Shown in pieces: positions 8,822-17,481 of a DNA stretch of 47,729 nucleotides. Position 1 is the stretch's first letter. Each line of letters begins with the position of its first letter. The DNA lies in NCBI GenBank assembly GCA_050260355.1, contig JBLNBZ010000053.1:1-47729 (forward strand), written 5' to 3'. A program made the translations under genes and the position numbers. The stretch comes from CADEFX01 sp050260355 (GTDB lineage: Bacteria; Pseudomonadota; Alphaproteobacteria; Rhizobiales; Hyphomicrobiaceae). The notes below the pieces were generated by a model. It was not told where the DNA came from. It did no database searches and saw nothing but the letters and a program-made list of their open reading frames with translations.

Positions 8822-8848
8822 GAACCCCGGCTTCGAAGGCCGGGGTTC
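8822..8848 (+). terminator. Intrinsic terminator-like hairpin after leuA
   Basis: Perfect 10-bp arms GAACCCCGGC (8822-8831) and GCCGGGGTTC (8839-8848) around a 7-base loop TTCGAAG, 31 bp after the leuA stop. The following TTGCTTG is only moderately T-rich. Confidence 0.7.
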
Positions 8849-8987
8849 TTGCTTGGGCGGCGCGGGTTCCTTCCTAAACGGCAGATGAGCGACGCATTCA
8901 AAGAGGGTTCAGGGGCCGACGGCGAAAAAGGAGGCCAACGCAGCGATGCGTTGCCTCAAGCAAAGCTCTCGAAAGGAGTGCCCGCTC

Positions 8988-9191
8988 ATGACCAAGTATC
9001 TTCTCGCCCTTGCCATTGCTGCCGGCGTCGTCTCCCCCGCGCTCGCGGATTTCTATATCGTCCGTGGCGCCGACAAGACGTGCAAGGTCGTCGACGCAAA
9101 GCCGGCCGACAAGAGCGTGACGGTCATCGGTGACAAGGCCTACAAGACCAAGGACGAGGCCGAGAAGCAGGTCAAAACCGTCTGCAAGTAA
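8988..9191 (+). CDS. Small secreted protein, function unknown
   Basis: A 67-residue protein with a clear signal peptide (MTKYLLALAIAAGVVSPALA, cleaved before DFYIV) and a mature part of about 47 residues with two cysteines near its ends, which could form one disulfide. The mature chain is Lys/Asp-rich. The start is set by AAGGAG about 9 bases upstream of the ATG at 8988. The gene stands alone, is followed by a strong terminator and is probably a periplasmic protein. Similar short proteins occur in Hyphomicrobiales as hypothetical proteins; no function is known to me. Confidence 0.75.
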   Translation: MTKYLLALAIAAGVVSPALADFYIVRGADKTCKVVDAKPADKSVTVIGDKAYKTKDEAEKQVKTVCK

Positions 9192-9209
9192 CGACTTCTG
9201 CTTGCGATT

Positions 9210-9249
9210 GCAGCGGGCTCCGCTCCGGATGGGGCGGGGTCTGCTTTTT
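9210..9249 (+). terminator. Intrinsic terminator after the small secreted protein
   Basis: A GC-rich hairpin pairs GCAG (9210-9213) with CTGC (9241-9244), and CTCCGCTCC with GGGGCGGGG through G-U pairs, directly followed by TTTTT (9245-9249). Confidence 0.75.
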
Positions 9250-9465
9250 CGCGTGCGCCACGTGCGCGGTCCGGTGCCGGCAAACCGGGCGATCCTGACC
9301 CCGCGAGTGGCCACGTGCTCGTGAGGGCGCCGGTTTCGGCATGAGAACCTCGAGAACCTTGCCGATGCCCCGCGTGAAATCCGCCTGGCGGCTGGACAAG
9401 GCGGCAGCGCTCATATAGAGAGGCGACCCTTGAGGGGTCAGCATGGCCCTCTCCGCCGTTGGTCC

Positions 9466-9541
<76 letters not shown>

Positions 9542-9644
9542 GACCGTTCCGATAGTCGGCGGCTTTGATTTCGCAGGAACCCTCGCGGGGGCGAGGCAAT
9601 CCCGTGCCTTGTTGTTGGCCTCTCACCCTCTCGAGGAGATTGCT

Positions 9645-9986
9645 ATGGCGACGAAAGCCGAACGCGGCACCAAGCGGACGTGCCAGGACGCCTCTTGCGC
9701 AGCGCGCTTCTATGACCTGGCCCGCAATCCGATAACGTGTCCCGTCTGCGGCGCCAAATATGAGATCGTTGTCAGGGCGCCGACCGTCCCGCGTCAATCG
9801 GCTCGACACGCCCCTTCCATCGCGCCCGTCGCCCCTGAGCAGGAAGCGGAAGTCGTACCTGCCGAGCTCGAGGAGGCGGACGAGGCCGTCGCGCCGGCCG
9901 ACGAGGAGACCTTGCTCGAGGAGGTCGAGGAAGGCGACGACGACATGTCCGGTATTGTCGGCGAGCCGGGGAAGGAAGAGCCCTAG
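9645..9986 (+). CDS. FYDLN-acid (TIGR02300) family zinc-ribbon protein
   Basis: A 113-residue protein of the alphaproteobacterial family named for FYDLN plus an acidic tail. The N-terminal 40 residues form a four-cysteine zinc ribbon (Cys13, Cys18, Cys32, Cys35) around RFYDLARNPITCPVCG. From about residue 65 the chain is strongly acidic (runs of Glu and Asp), probably disordered. GAGGAG about 7 bases before the ATG supports the start at 9645. It lies directly after tRNA-Lys, a position this family often has next to a tRNA gene in related genomes. Biochemical role is unknown; nucleic-acid or ribosome association is only a guess from the zinc ribbon. Confidence 0.88.
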   Translation: MATKAERGTKRTCQDASCAARFYDLARNPITCPVCGAKYEIVVRAPTVPRQSARHAPSIAPVAPEQEAEVVPAELEEADEAVAPADEETLLEEVEEGDDDMSGIVGEPGKEEP

Positions 9987-10046
9987 TCGACGCGTCCGAT
10001 GGTCCTGCACGATTGCTGACTTGCGGGCTCGATCGTTTGTGTCTCT

Positions 10047-10313
10047 TCAGCGCAGCAAGCGTTGCACGAGAGCGCGCGAGAGGTAGCCGAGCACCACCCA
10101 CGGAAGCGCGGCAAACGCGCCGATCGCGAACAATGATGCGCTGAGCGACCAGCCTCGCACCTGCATGAGCAGCAGCTCGGCGAGGAGGCTTGCCACGAGC
10201 GTCAGCGGCACGATGTGCCTCCACGAGGTCGCGAGCAGTCCGCAGCACAGTCCAAGGGCGATCGTCGGCCAGTCGATGAGCTTGGCGAAGGCGATGATCG
10301 TGAGGTTGTCCAC
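10047..10313 (-). CDS. Small membrane protein, unknown
   Basis: An 88-residue hydrophobic protein with three predicted membrane helices (about residues 15-35, 37-53 and 56-80) and a basic C-terminus (ALVQRLLR). It starts with GTG at 10313, preceded by AAGGTGA at good spacing. The upstream DUF4286-like gene on the same strand ends 36 bp away, so the two may be co-transcribed. No family recognised. Confidence 0.6.
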   Translation of the reverse strand: MDNLTIIAFAKLIDWPTIALGLCCGLLATSWRHIVPLTLVASLLAELLLMQVRGWSLSASLFAIGAFAALPWVVLGYLSRALVQRLLR

Positions 10314-10349
10314 GCCGTCACCTTGTCTTTCGGCCGCGGGACCGACGCT

Positions 10350-10868
10350 TCACGCCGCGATCCGCGGCGTGATCGGCCGATAGAGGCCGACGCCCTTGAG
10401 CCCGAACAAGCCGGCGGTCAGGTGTCCGGGCGGAAGGATCGCAATTCCCCGGCGTCCCGCCGAACGGTCGAGCCCGACGCTATCCAGCCATGTGATCGTG
10501 GACTGCACCGCCGCCGGCAAATTCGCATCGGCTTCCGCCACGAGCAGATGCGCATCGATGGGAACGTCTGGCGTGTGATCGATGCCGGCCAAGAGATTGC
10601 GATGCCAGTTCAGATGCTGGGCCTGCCACTCGCCGGTGGAGGCCGGGCCGCCGTGAGCCTCGTATTCCTTGCTCTCGAAGACGGCAGGCGATGCCACGTC
10701 ATGCAGGGCAAGCCAGGGCGACGGGCTCGCGGTGAGGGCGCGAAAGCGCTGCGAGGCACGAAATCCGGGCACGTTGCGGATCAGGCTCGTCACATGCGCG
10801 AGGTACCAGACGTGCCAATCGGCCTCGCGCTCCGGGTTACGGAAATCCATCTCGACCATGTAGATCAT
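10350..10868 (-). CDS. DUF4286-like protein
   Basis: A 172-residue soluble protein. It begins MIYMVEMDFRNPEREADWHVWY and has the pattern of a ferredoxin-like alpha/beta-barrel fold domain (DUF4286 / EthD-like), in two copies judging by a second similar pattern after about residue 95. AGGAG seven bases before the ATG makes the start secure. It sits between an aldo/keto reductase gene upstream and a small membrane protein gene downstream, all minus strand. Proteins of this shape often bind or convert small metabolites, but no active-site motif is visible and no function is assigned. Confidence 0.65.
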   Translation of the reverse strand: MIYMVEMDFRNPEREADWHVWYLAHVTSLIRNVPGFRASQRFRALTASPSPWLALHDVASPAVFESKEYEAHGGPASTGEWQAQHLNWHRNLLAGIDHTPDVPIDAHLLVAEADANLPAAVQSTITWLDSVGLDRSAGRRGIAILPPGHLTAGLFGLKGVGLYRPITPRIAA

Positions 10869-10920
10869 GCAGAGATCTCCTTGACAGGCTCGCCTGGCGG
10901 CGATGGCACCGGGCTCTCCC

Positions 10921-11916
10921 TCAGCGCACTTCGCCGGCGAGCTCGCCTTGAAGGGCGACGAGCCGGCTCAACGCGGCGTCCGAGAGCGGCCCTCTGGCCA
11001 CGGCAGCGGCGGCGTACTCGAGATGATCGAGCGTCGAATAGCCCACGAGAACGGTCGAAACAGCTCGATTGGCGATGGCGAACCTTAGGCCCGCGTCGAC
11101 GAGGCTTTCCGCGTGGCCCTCCGTGACGAGGGCTTCGAGCCTGGTCGCGCGCTTGACATCGGTCGCATAGTCCCGGCTCGAGCCGATGGGCTCCACGAGC
11201 GCCGAGCCGAGCGGGTGTCGCTCGGTCGTACCGCTCAGCGCACCACCCGCCAGGACCCTGATGTTGATCACACCCATGCCCGCGGCCTGTGTCTTCGCGA
11301 GCAACTGCTGATAGTCCTGCGCCGGATATCCCGCCGGCAACGCCGCTCCAGCGCTTGGATTGAGGACGTTGTAGGCGACCTGCGCCGTATCGAACACGCC
11401 CGCGCCGATCACCTGCTCGAGCGAGCCCGTGTCGCCGAGCGCCGTGATGCCGATGAAGCGCGTCTTGCCCTGCTGGCGCAGGCGCTCGAACGCCGGCGCG
11501 ACCTCGTTCAGCACGAGCTCAGGAGGCAGGATGAGGTCGGTTCCACCCTCCGCGATCAGGTTGTGGAGCTGGAACAGGTCGACGCTGTCACGGCCGAGCC
11601 GCTGCAGGCTTGCCTCCAGGGATGCGGTCACTGCCGCGCCAATGCGGCTGCGCTCGGCGGGCTTGATGCGGACCTTGGTGCCGAGGACGACGTCGGCGCC
11701 GAGCGCCTTCAATACGCGCCCCGTATTCCGCTCGGAGGCTCCGTCTCCATATTGCGGTGCAGTATCGAAATAGTTGATCCCGAGCTCGATGGCGCGGGCG
11801 ACGGCGCGTTCCTGGTCGGCAGCATCGCCCCTCGTCATCAGGCCGCCGACGGCGCCGCAGCCGTAGCCCAAGACAGAGACATCCAGGCCGGTCCGGCCGA
11901 GCCTTCTGCGCTCCAT
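10921..11916 (-). CDS. Aldo/keto reductase
   Basis: A 331-residue NADPH-dependent oxidoreductase of the aldo/keto reductase superfamily. The catalytic tetrad is visible: Asp51 (YFDTAPQYG), Tyr56, Lys81 (LGTKVRI) and His118 (LFQLHNL). The C-terminal half has the NADP-binding strand region. The start is the ATG at 11916, preceded by GGGAGG; the frame extends 14 codons further upstream but without a ribosome binding site. Substrate unknown. It may be first in a minus-strand unit with the DUF4286-like and small membrane genes. Confidence 0.92.
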   Translation of the reverse strand: MERRRLGRTGLDVSVLGYGCGAVGGLMTRGDAADQERAVARAIELGINYFDTAPQYGDGASERNTGRVLKALGADVVLGTKVRIKPAERSRIGAAVTASLEASLQRLGRDSVDLFQLHNLIAEGGTDLILPPELVLNEVAPAFERLRQQGKTRFIGITALGDTGSLEQVIGAGVFDTAQVAYNVLNPSAGAALPAGYPAQDYQQLLAKTQAAGMGVINIRVLAGGALSGTTERHPLGSALVEPIGSSRDYATDVKRATRLEALVTEGHAESLVDAGLRFAIANRAVSTVLVGYSTLDHLEYAAAAVARGPLSDAALSRLVALQGELAGEVR

Positions 11917-12307
11917 TTCAACCTCCCACGTGCAGCACGCCGTCTTGGTCCCCTGCACGCGCTGCCCCGCGCGACCGGAGAGCGTTTGCTTTTCGGCCGC
12001 TTACTATGACGCGCGACGCCGGGTTAGGCCAGCCGCCGCCCGTGCTGACGCCAGCCATCGAGTGCGGTCGGGCACCGGAAAGCCCGTGCAAGAGGGCCCC
12101 TTATGCTCACTGCGCCAATATTCGGCTCCGGATCAGCATCTTGCAGGCTCAAAAATGAAAGGGCGCCTCGGTGCGGGATTGAGGCGCCCTATCTTCGTGA
12201 CCCGCGTGCGGGGTGACGGGTCGGCATTACAACGGACCAGCTCCGTCATTATTCTCGCGCTCGAAAATTTTTTCTTGGCCACGCCGGGCTGCCATCGGGG
12301 CGTGCGA
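11917..12307. other. 391-bp intergenic region holding a terminator
   Basis: No gene is seen. The 12.0-kb side must hold the promoter of the aldo/keto reductase (minus strand); no sigma-70 boxes could be picked with confidence. The other half carries the terminator at 12160-12190 that ends yceI transcription. Confidence 0.5.
12160..12190 (-). terminator. Intrinsic terminator of the yceI gene
   Basis: Perfect 10-bp arms AGGGCGCCTC (12160-12169) and GAGGCGCCCT (12181-12190). On the minus strand the hairpin is followed by TTCATTTTT, a good terminator for the YceI gene read in that direction. Confidence 0.75.
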
Positions 12308-12901
12308 TCACTTGCGCAGGAACTCGGCCTCGATGCTGATCTCGATCTCGTCCGGCACCAGGGGAATGGCGCGCTTGATGCCCCACTGACTGCGCATGAT
12401 GCTGGCAACCGCGGAAAAGCCGGAAACGAACTTGCCCTTGTAGCCGGGATTGAGCTCGGCCAATGGGTGCTCGCCCGTGAAGTTCCACCGCACCTGCAGG
12501 ACGGCGGGGTGGGTCTGACCCATGATGGTGAGATCGCCCGCCACCTCACCGGTCCGCTCGCCCGTCTTTGTCACCCCGGTGCTCCTGAAGGTGATGAAGG
12601 GATAGCGGGCCGCGTCGAAGAAGTCGGAGGAGCGCAGATCGCGGTCGAGTTGCCCGAAGCCGGTGAAGAGGCTGGCAACCTTGAGCGTGACGTCGACATT
12701 GGCCTGCTCAGGCGCGAGCGGATCGAAGTCGAGCGTGCCCTCGAACTCGAGGATGCGCCCCGACTGCCGCGATAGCCCGATGTGGTTCCAACTGAACGTG
12801 ATGCTGGTATGCGCGGGATCGAACACATACTCATCGGCTTTCGCCGCGATCGGCGCTGTCGCGATGGCCGCAACAGCGGCCGCAATCCTTGCAATGCGCA
12901 T
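12308..12901 (-). CDS. YceI-family periplasmic protein
   Basis: A 197-residue protein with a signal peptide (MRIARIAAAVAAIATAPIAAKA, then DEYVFDPAHTSITFSW). The mature part is a YceI lipocalin-like barrel: PAHTSITFSWNHIG, the F-G-L-D-R-D-L-R-S-SDFFDAARYPFITF region and AVASIMRSQWGIK are typical. Members bind polyisoprenoid lipids such as ubiquinone precursors in the periplasm. An alternative ATG five codons upstream (12916) exists; neither has a strong ribosome binding site. The sequence before it, out to about 13130, stays open in frame but is low-complexity and not family-like. Confidence 0.9.
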   Translation of the reverse strand: MRIARIAAAVAAIATAPIAAKADEYVFDPAHTSITFSWNHIGLSRQSGRILEFEGTLDFDPLAPEQANVDVTLKVASLFTGFGQLDRDLRSSDFFDAARYPFITFRSTGVTKTGERTGEVAGDLTIMGQTHPAVLQVRWNFTGEHPLAELNPGYKGKFVSGFSAVASIMRSQWGIKRAIPLVPDEIEISIEAEFLRK

Positions 12902-13058
12902 GAAGTACACGACCATCGGGCCCTGCATGCCCCCTTTCGTCCGAACTCTTGGCTGGCCGCCGAGCCCGATCCAGCCGCGCCTTACGATGGGCGGGGACCG
13001 TAGTCGCCGAATGCGGCGGCTCCAACCTCTCCCGATCAAATCGGTGTGAGGCGCAGGG

Positions 13059-13814
13059 TCACAGGGCGGCGGACATGCCGCCGTCGACAGCAAGCTCGGC
13101 GCCGGTGACAAAGGCTGACTCGTCGGAGGCAAAGAACAGCGCCGCGTTGGCCATGTCCTCGACCGTGCCGAAGCGCCGCAGCGGCGTCTGGTCGATCAGC
13201 GCCTTGGCGACCATCGGATTGCGCAGGGCGCGCTGCGTCAATGCCGTCTCGACGAAGCCGGGGGCCAGCGCGTTCACGCGGATGGCGAACGGCGCGTACT
13301 CGACGGCCAGCCCGCGGGTCAGGGCCGACACGGCGCCTTTCGTGGCCGAATAGGCCGTGAGCTGGCGCAGGCCGCGGTGACTCATGATCGAGGCCACGTT
13401 GATCAGCGACCCACGGCCGGAGGCCTTGAGGAGGGGGAAGCCGTCGCGCGCGACCCGCACGACGCCGTCGAGATTGACCTCGCGGATTTTCACCCAGTCG
13501 GCGTCGGACAGGTGGCGGAAGTCGGCGCGCACGTTGAGGCCGGCATTGTTGACGAGCACGTCGAGACGGCCGTGTGCGGTCTCCACGGCACGAAACATCG
13601 CCGTCACATCCTGCCCGCGCGACACGTCGACCGTCAGAGGGGTAGCCGCCTGGCCCTGCCCGACGATCTCCTCGGCGACCGCGCGAGCCGCCTCACCATC
13701 GACGTCGGTGACGAGCACATGCGCGCCCTCACTGGCGAAACGACGCGCGATGGCGCGCCCGATGCCGTGCCCTGCTCCCGTGACGAGAGCGACCCGCCCC
13801 TGCAACCGCTTCAT
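13059..13814 (-). CDS. SDR-family oxidoreductase
   Basis: A classical short-chain dehydrogenase/reductase, 251 residues. Cofactor loop TGAGHGIG (12-19), NNAG (89-92), and catalytic Asn114, Ser142, Tyr155, Lys159 within AYSATKGA. Asp37-Val-Asp after the second strand points to NAD rather than NADP preference. The C-terminus has the usual GAELAVDGGMSAAL. Substrate cannot be told from sequence. The gene is not tightly linked with its neighbours. Confidence 0.92.
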   Translation of the reverse strand: MKRLQGRVALVTGAGHGIGRAIARRFASEGAHVLVTDVDGEAARAVAEEIVGQGQAATPLTVDVSRGQDVTAMFRAVETAHGRLDVLVNNAGLNVRADFRHLSDADWVKIREVNLDGVVRVARDGFPLLKASGRGSLINVASIMSHRGLRQLTAYSATKGAVSALTRGLAVEYAPFAIRVNALAPGFVETALTQRALRNPMVAKALIDQTPLRRFGTVEDMANAALFFASDESAFVTGAELAVDGGMSAAL

Positions 13815-13942
13815 TGCCCAATGCCTTTCGTTGCACAGGCTTTAGGGCGCGGCACGGCGAGGATCAAGGGCGGGCGGGGAAAATGACAAACGACCGCTGC
13901 GGACACGCACCGCCGGGGCCGTGCGACCGGGCTTGCGCGGGC

Positions 13943-14602
13943 CTACCGCCGCCACACCTCGTCGTTGTTGTAGTAGTCGTGGCCGACCTTGAACTTGATG
14001 CCGATGCGGACGTTGTGACCGTCGAAGTCGGCGCGCTCTGTGGTGTTGTCGATCACGAAATTGCGGGAGCCGAAATCTGTGAAGAGATACTCGGCAAAGA
14101 AGATGATGTGGTTCCAGTCCACCTCGGTGCCGCCGCCCACGGTCCAGCCGGTCAGCGTGTCGCGGGCCTTGTCGTCGGTCAGCGCGCTCTTGGCGTTGAA
14201 GCCGAGCCATGCCCCGCCGGCCGTCGCATAGACCAGCCAGTTAGGGTGCACGTTGAAACCGAGGCGGCCGCGCAGGGTCACCAGATAATCCATGGAAAAG
14301 TTCGTCGTGCCGATCGAGTCTCTCAGATCACCGAGCGATCCATCGGCTTCTACGCCGAGAACCCAGCGCGAGCTGCGCCAGAAATCGTAGCCTGCGGAAA
14401 TTCCACCGGCGGCACCGCTGAACTCACCCGAGCCCGTGACCGGCAGCGTCTGATTGATATCGATCCAGGTGCCCTGCGCGAATAAGCCGACGCGGACAAC
14501 TCCATCGCCGTCGTAGTTCTGGGCGCGGGCGGATTCCGCACCAGCGGCAGCCACGAGCAACAAAAGAGCAACCGAGATGCGCACCATGAGGGAGACCATC
14601 AT
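13943..14602 (-). CDS. Outer-membrane beta-barrel protein (Omp25/RopB-like)
   Basis: A 219-residue porin-like eight-stranded barrel. Signal peptide to about residue 27 (ending ESARA, then QNYDG). The mature chain shows alternating hydrophobic strands with Gly and aromatic residues: GGISAGYDFWRSSRWVLGVE, LVTLRGRLGFN, WLVYATAGGAW, GWTVGGGTEVDW, VRIGIKFKV. This pattern is typical of the Hyphomicrobiales Omp25/Omp31 family, which anchors and stabilises the outer membrane. The C-terminus (DEVWRR) lacks a final Phe, and the last strand appears to end in HNVRIGIKFKV. Confidence 0.85.
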   Translation of the reverse strand: MMVSLMVRISVALLLLVAAAGAESARAQNYDGDGVVRVGLFAQGTWIDINQTLPVTGSGEFSGAAGGISAGYDFWRSSRWVLGVEADGSLGDLRDSIGTTNFSMDYLVTLRGRLGFNVHPNWLVYATAGGAWLGFNAKSALTDDKARDTLTGWTVGGGTEVDWNHIIFFAEYLFTDFGSRNFVIDNTTERADFDGHNVRIGIKFKVGHDYYNNDEVWRR

Positions 14603-14788
14603 CGTGCAACCTCTTGCTGTGACAGGCGCACGCGCGCCGCAGCGCGAATCAGTGCGCGGTCGTCACATCCTGCTAGCATGCAATCGGGCCAGGAGACAGG
14701 GCTTAGCCGCTCGGCAAGTACCGGGCGCAGGCGGCAGGTGTGGATCAGCAACACCGCGGGCGAAAGCGGAGGGGCGGGACGCCTCGGC

Positions 14789-16159
14789 TTAGCCGGACGG
14801 CAGCCACTTCTCGCGCATCGTCACCAGTTCCTCGGCCACGCTGGGATGCAGCGCCACCGTGGCGTCGAAGTCGGCTTTGGTGGCTCCCATCTTGAGTGCA
14901 ATCGCCGCCATCTGCACGATCTCGGCGGCATCGGGCCCGAGAATGTGGCAGCCGACCACCTTCTGTGTGACCGCGTCGACCAGCAGCTTCATCAGCATGC
15001 GCTCTTGCCGACCGGACAGAGTCGCTTTCAGGGGCCTGAAGCGCGCCTTGTAGACATCGAGCTTCGGGTAAAGCTCGGCCGCCTTGTGCTGCGGCAGACC
15101 GACTGTGCCGACCTCAGGGGTCGAGAACACGGCTGTCGGGACGAGATCGTGCTCGACGGTCCAGGGCTTGCGGCCGAAGACGCTGTCGGCGAAGGCGTGC
15201 CCCTCGCGGATCGCGACCGGCGTCAGGTTCAGGCGGTCCGTCACGTCGCCGATGGCGTAAATGTTTTCAACGTTGGTGCGCGAGGATGCGTCGACCTTGA
15301 TCTCGCCGCGCGCACCCAGCGCAACGCCCGCCGCATCGAGGCCGAGGCCACCCGTATTGGGCGATCGGCCGGTGCCGAGCATGATCTGGTCGGCCTCGAT
15401 GGTCTCGCCGTTGCTGAGGTGACCCAGGAGCCCGCGCTCGGTCTTCTCGATCTTGGTGAAGACAAGGCCGGTGCGTACGCGGATGCCTCGGCGCTCATAC
15501 TCCTCGGTCAGCCCTGCTCTCAGGTCATCATCGAAGCCGCGGAGGATCCTCTCGCCGCGGTAGAGCAGCGTCGTCTCCGCGCCGAGGCCGGCAAAGATGC
15601 CGGCGAACTCGACGGCGATGTAGCCCCCGCCGGCGATGACGATCCGCTTGGGGAAGCTCTCGAGGTGAAACGCCTCGTTGGATGTGATCGCGTGCTCTAC
15701 GCCGGGAAGGCTGCGGTCGACGGTGGGCCGCGCCCCCGTCGCAACCAGGATCGTGCGCGCGGTGACGGCGCGTCCTGATTTTACCAGACGCACAGTGTTC
15801 GCATCCTCCAGGAGTGCGCGCGTCTCGAAGATCTCGACCCCTGCCTTGTCCAGGTTCGCGCGATAGATGCTCTCCAGGCGCGCGATCTCGCGATCCTTGT
15901 TGGCGATCAGCGTGGCCCAGTCGAAGCTTCGATCGCCGAGCGTCCAGCCGAAGCCGGCCGCGTCCTCGAACTCGTCCTCGAAACGGCTGGCGTAGACGAG
16001 CAGCTTCTTCGGCACGCAACCGCGGATCACGCATGTGCCGCCGATCCGGTACTCCTCCGCGATTGCGACCTTGGCGCCCTGATTGGCGGCAATGCGCGCT
16101 GCACGCACACCGCCGGACCCCGCGCCGATGACGAACAAGTCGAAGTCGAAGGAGGCCAT
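14789..16159 (-). CDS. gor: Glutathione-disulfide reductase
   Basis: A 456-residue flavoprotein that reduces oxidised glutathione with NADPH in the cytosol. FAD-binding VIGAGSGGVRAAR (from residue 10), redox-active disulfide GGTCVIRGCVPKK (Cys43, Cys48), the NADPH-domain GGGYIAVEFAG, and the C-terminal base pair His438-Glu443 (LHPSVAEE). The IRGCVPKK variant identifies glutathione reductase rather than lipoamide dehydrogenase. The ATG at 16159 is used; a TTG three codons upstream is not needed. It ends a minus-strand series gabD-rpiA-DUF2059-gor; the DUF2059 gene stops 18 bp upstream. Confidence 0.95.
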   Translation of the reverse strand: MASFDFDLFVIGAGSGGVRAARIAANQGAKVAIAEEYRIGGTCVIRGCVPKKLLVYASRFEDEFEDAAGFGWTLGDRSFDWATLIANKDREIARLESIYRANLDKAGVEIFETRALLEDANTVRLVKSGRAVTARTILVATGARPTVDRSLPGVEHAITSNEAFHLESFPKRIVIAGGGYIAVEFAGIFAGLGAETTLLYRGERILRGFDDDLRAGLTEEYERRGIRVRTGLVFTKIEKTERGLLGHLSNGETIEADQIMLGTGRSPNTGGLGLDAAGVALGARGEIKVDASSRTNVENIYAIGDVTDRLNLTPVAIREGHAFADSVFGRKPWTVEHDLVPTAVFSTPEVGTVGLPQHKAAELYPKLDVYKARFRPLKATLSGRQERMLMKLLVDAVTQKVVGCHILGPDAAEIVQMAAIALKMGATKADFDATVALHPSVAEELVTMREKWLPSG

Positions 16160-16177
16160 CGAGCCCAACTCCCGCAG

Positions 16178-16687
16178 CTAGATATCGACACCGCGCTTCT
16201 TGAGCTCGCGCCGCGCCTCGGCCTCGACCTCGCGCCCGATGCGCTCGCCCCAGCGCTGTCCGAACAGCATGGAGCGCTGTATCAGCTCGGGCTGGAGGGC
16301 AATGAACTTGGCGCCGACGCCACTCGAGTAGAATCGCGTCAGCTCCGCGATCTCCTCGACCGACAGTTTTTCGGCGTAGAGCCTTGCGACCTCCAGGATC
16401 AGCTCGTCCTTGCGCTGCGAGAAGCGCTTCAGCATCTCGCCCATGACCTCCTTGATCTCCTTCTCGGCATGAGGAGCGAGCCCCACGAAGGCGTTGGTCA
16501 TGTTGGCGGTCATGAGCGGCATGAACTGATCGAACTGCTTGGCGGCCCCGACGACGGCCAGCAGCTCGCGAGCGGCGGCAACACCGTCCGCTTCGGCAGC
16601 GCCTGTGGCCTGCGCCCGCACAGGGCTGCCGCCCGCCAATGCGAAAAGGAGAAGAGCAAGAGCAAGAGCAACGGAGCGCAGGGTCAC
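16178..16687 (-). CDS. DUF2059 family exported protein
   Basis: A 169-residue protein with a signal peptide (cleaved near residue 25, VRAQ) and a helical DUF2059 domain: QFDQFMPLM, IKEVMGEMLKRFSQRKDELI and the conserved ELTRFYSSGVGAKFIALQPELI. It starts with GTG at 16687, supported by an upstream GGAGG. It lies between rpiA and gor on the same strand with short gaps, so probably one operon. Function in the periplasm is unknown; the domain is widespread in alphaproteobacteria next to gor and rpiA. Confidence 0.88.
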   Translation of the reverse strand: MTLRSVALALALLLFALAGGSPVRAQATGAAEADGVAAARELLAVVGAAKQFDQFMPLMTANMTNAFVGLAPHAEKEIKEVMGEMLKRFSQRKDELILEVARLYAEKLSVEEIAELTRFYSSGVGAKFIALQPELIQRSMLFGQRWGERIGREVEAEARRELKKRGVDI

Positions 16688-16720
16688 CTTGTGGTCCTCC
16701 TCGGCCGTTGCGAAACCAGC

Positions 16721-17443
16721 TCAGGTTGCAGAGTCGTCGTCGTGTGCATCGGCCGTCAGCAGCACAACGCCGTCGCTCGCGGCGACGATGGCAACATCGG
16801 CGAGACCGATGAACAGCCCATTCTCGACGACGCCCGGAACGATCTTCAGCGCCTCGTCCAGAAGCTCCGGCTCCTCGATGCGGCCGAAGGCGCAATCGAA
16901 GATGTAGTTGCCGCCGTCCGTGACGAACGGCTGGCCGTCGGGGCGCAGCCGCTGCTTGATGTCGCCGTGGCAGCCGGCGTCGGCAGCGACGGCTTCGATC
17001 ATGTCGCGCGTCGCCCTGGCCCCGAAGCGGGCAACCTCGACCGGCAGCGGAAACGCGCCGAGCACGGCCACGCGCTTGGAGGCGTCCGCGATCACGATCA
17101 TCCGCTCCGACGCCGAGGCGACGATCTTCTCCCGCAGCAGGGCGCCGCCGCCGCCCTTGATCAGGCGCAACTCGTCGTCGAGCTCGTCGGCGCCGTCGAC
17201 AGTGAGATCGAGGGCAGGCGTCTCGTCCAGCGTGGTCAGTGGGATGCCCAGGCCGGCAGCCTGTACGCGCGTCGCCTCCGATGTCGGCACGCAAAGCACA
17301 TCGAGGCCCGCCTTGACGCGAGCCCCGAGCAGATCGACGAAGTGCTTCGCCGTGGATCCGGTGCCGAGCCCGAGCTTCATGCCGGGCTCGACAAACTCGA
17401 TCGCCTTTTCGGCAGCCATCCGCTTCAGATCATCCGCGGTCAT
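16721..17443 (-). CDS. rpiA: Ribose-5-phosphate isomerase A
   Basis: Interconverts ribose 5-phosphate and ribulose 5-phosphate in the pentose phosphate pathway; 240 residues. Conserved GLGTGSTA (25-32), DGADE (83-87) with the catalytic acidic residues, and KGGGGALLREK (96-106). The C-terminus is slightly longer and acidic. It follows gabD after 38 bp on the same strand and precedes the DUF2059 gene by 33 bp. Confidence 0.96.
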   Translation of the reverse strand: MTADDLKRMAAEKAIEFVEPGMKLGLGTGSTAKHFVDLLGARVKAGLDVLCVPTSEATRVQAAGLGIPLTTLDETPALDLTVDGADELDDELRLIKGGGGALLREKIVASASERMIVIADASKRVAVLGAFPLPVEVARFGARATRDMIEAVAADAGCHGDIKQRLRPDGQPFVTDGGNYIFDCAFGRIEEPELLDEALKIVPGVVENGLFIGLADVAIVAASDGVVLLTADAHDDDSAT

Positions 17444-17481
17444 GCGATGCCTTCATGTCCGATGCGGATGATCACGGCCGG

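Noticed and set aside
9581..9596. Hairpin after tRNA-Lys as a terminator
   Set aside because: Only 6 bp and no T-run; may be chance in GC-rich DNA.
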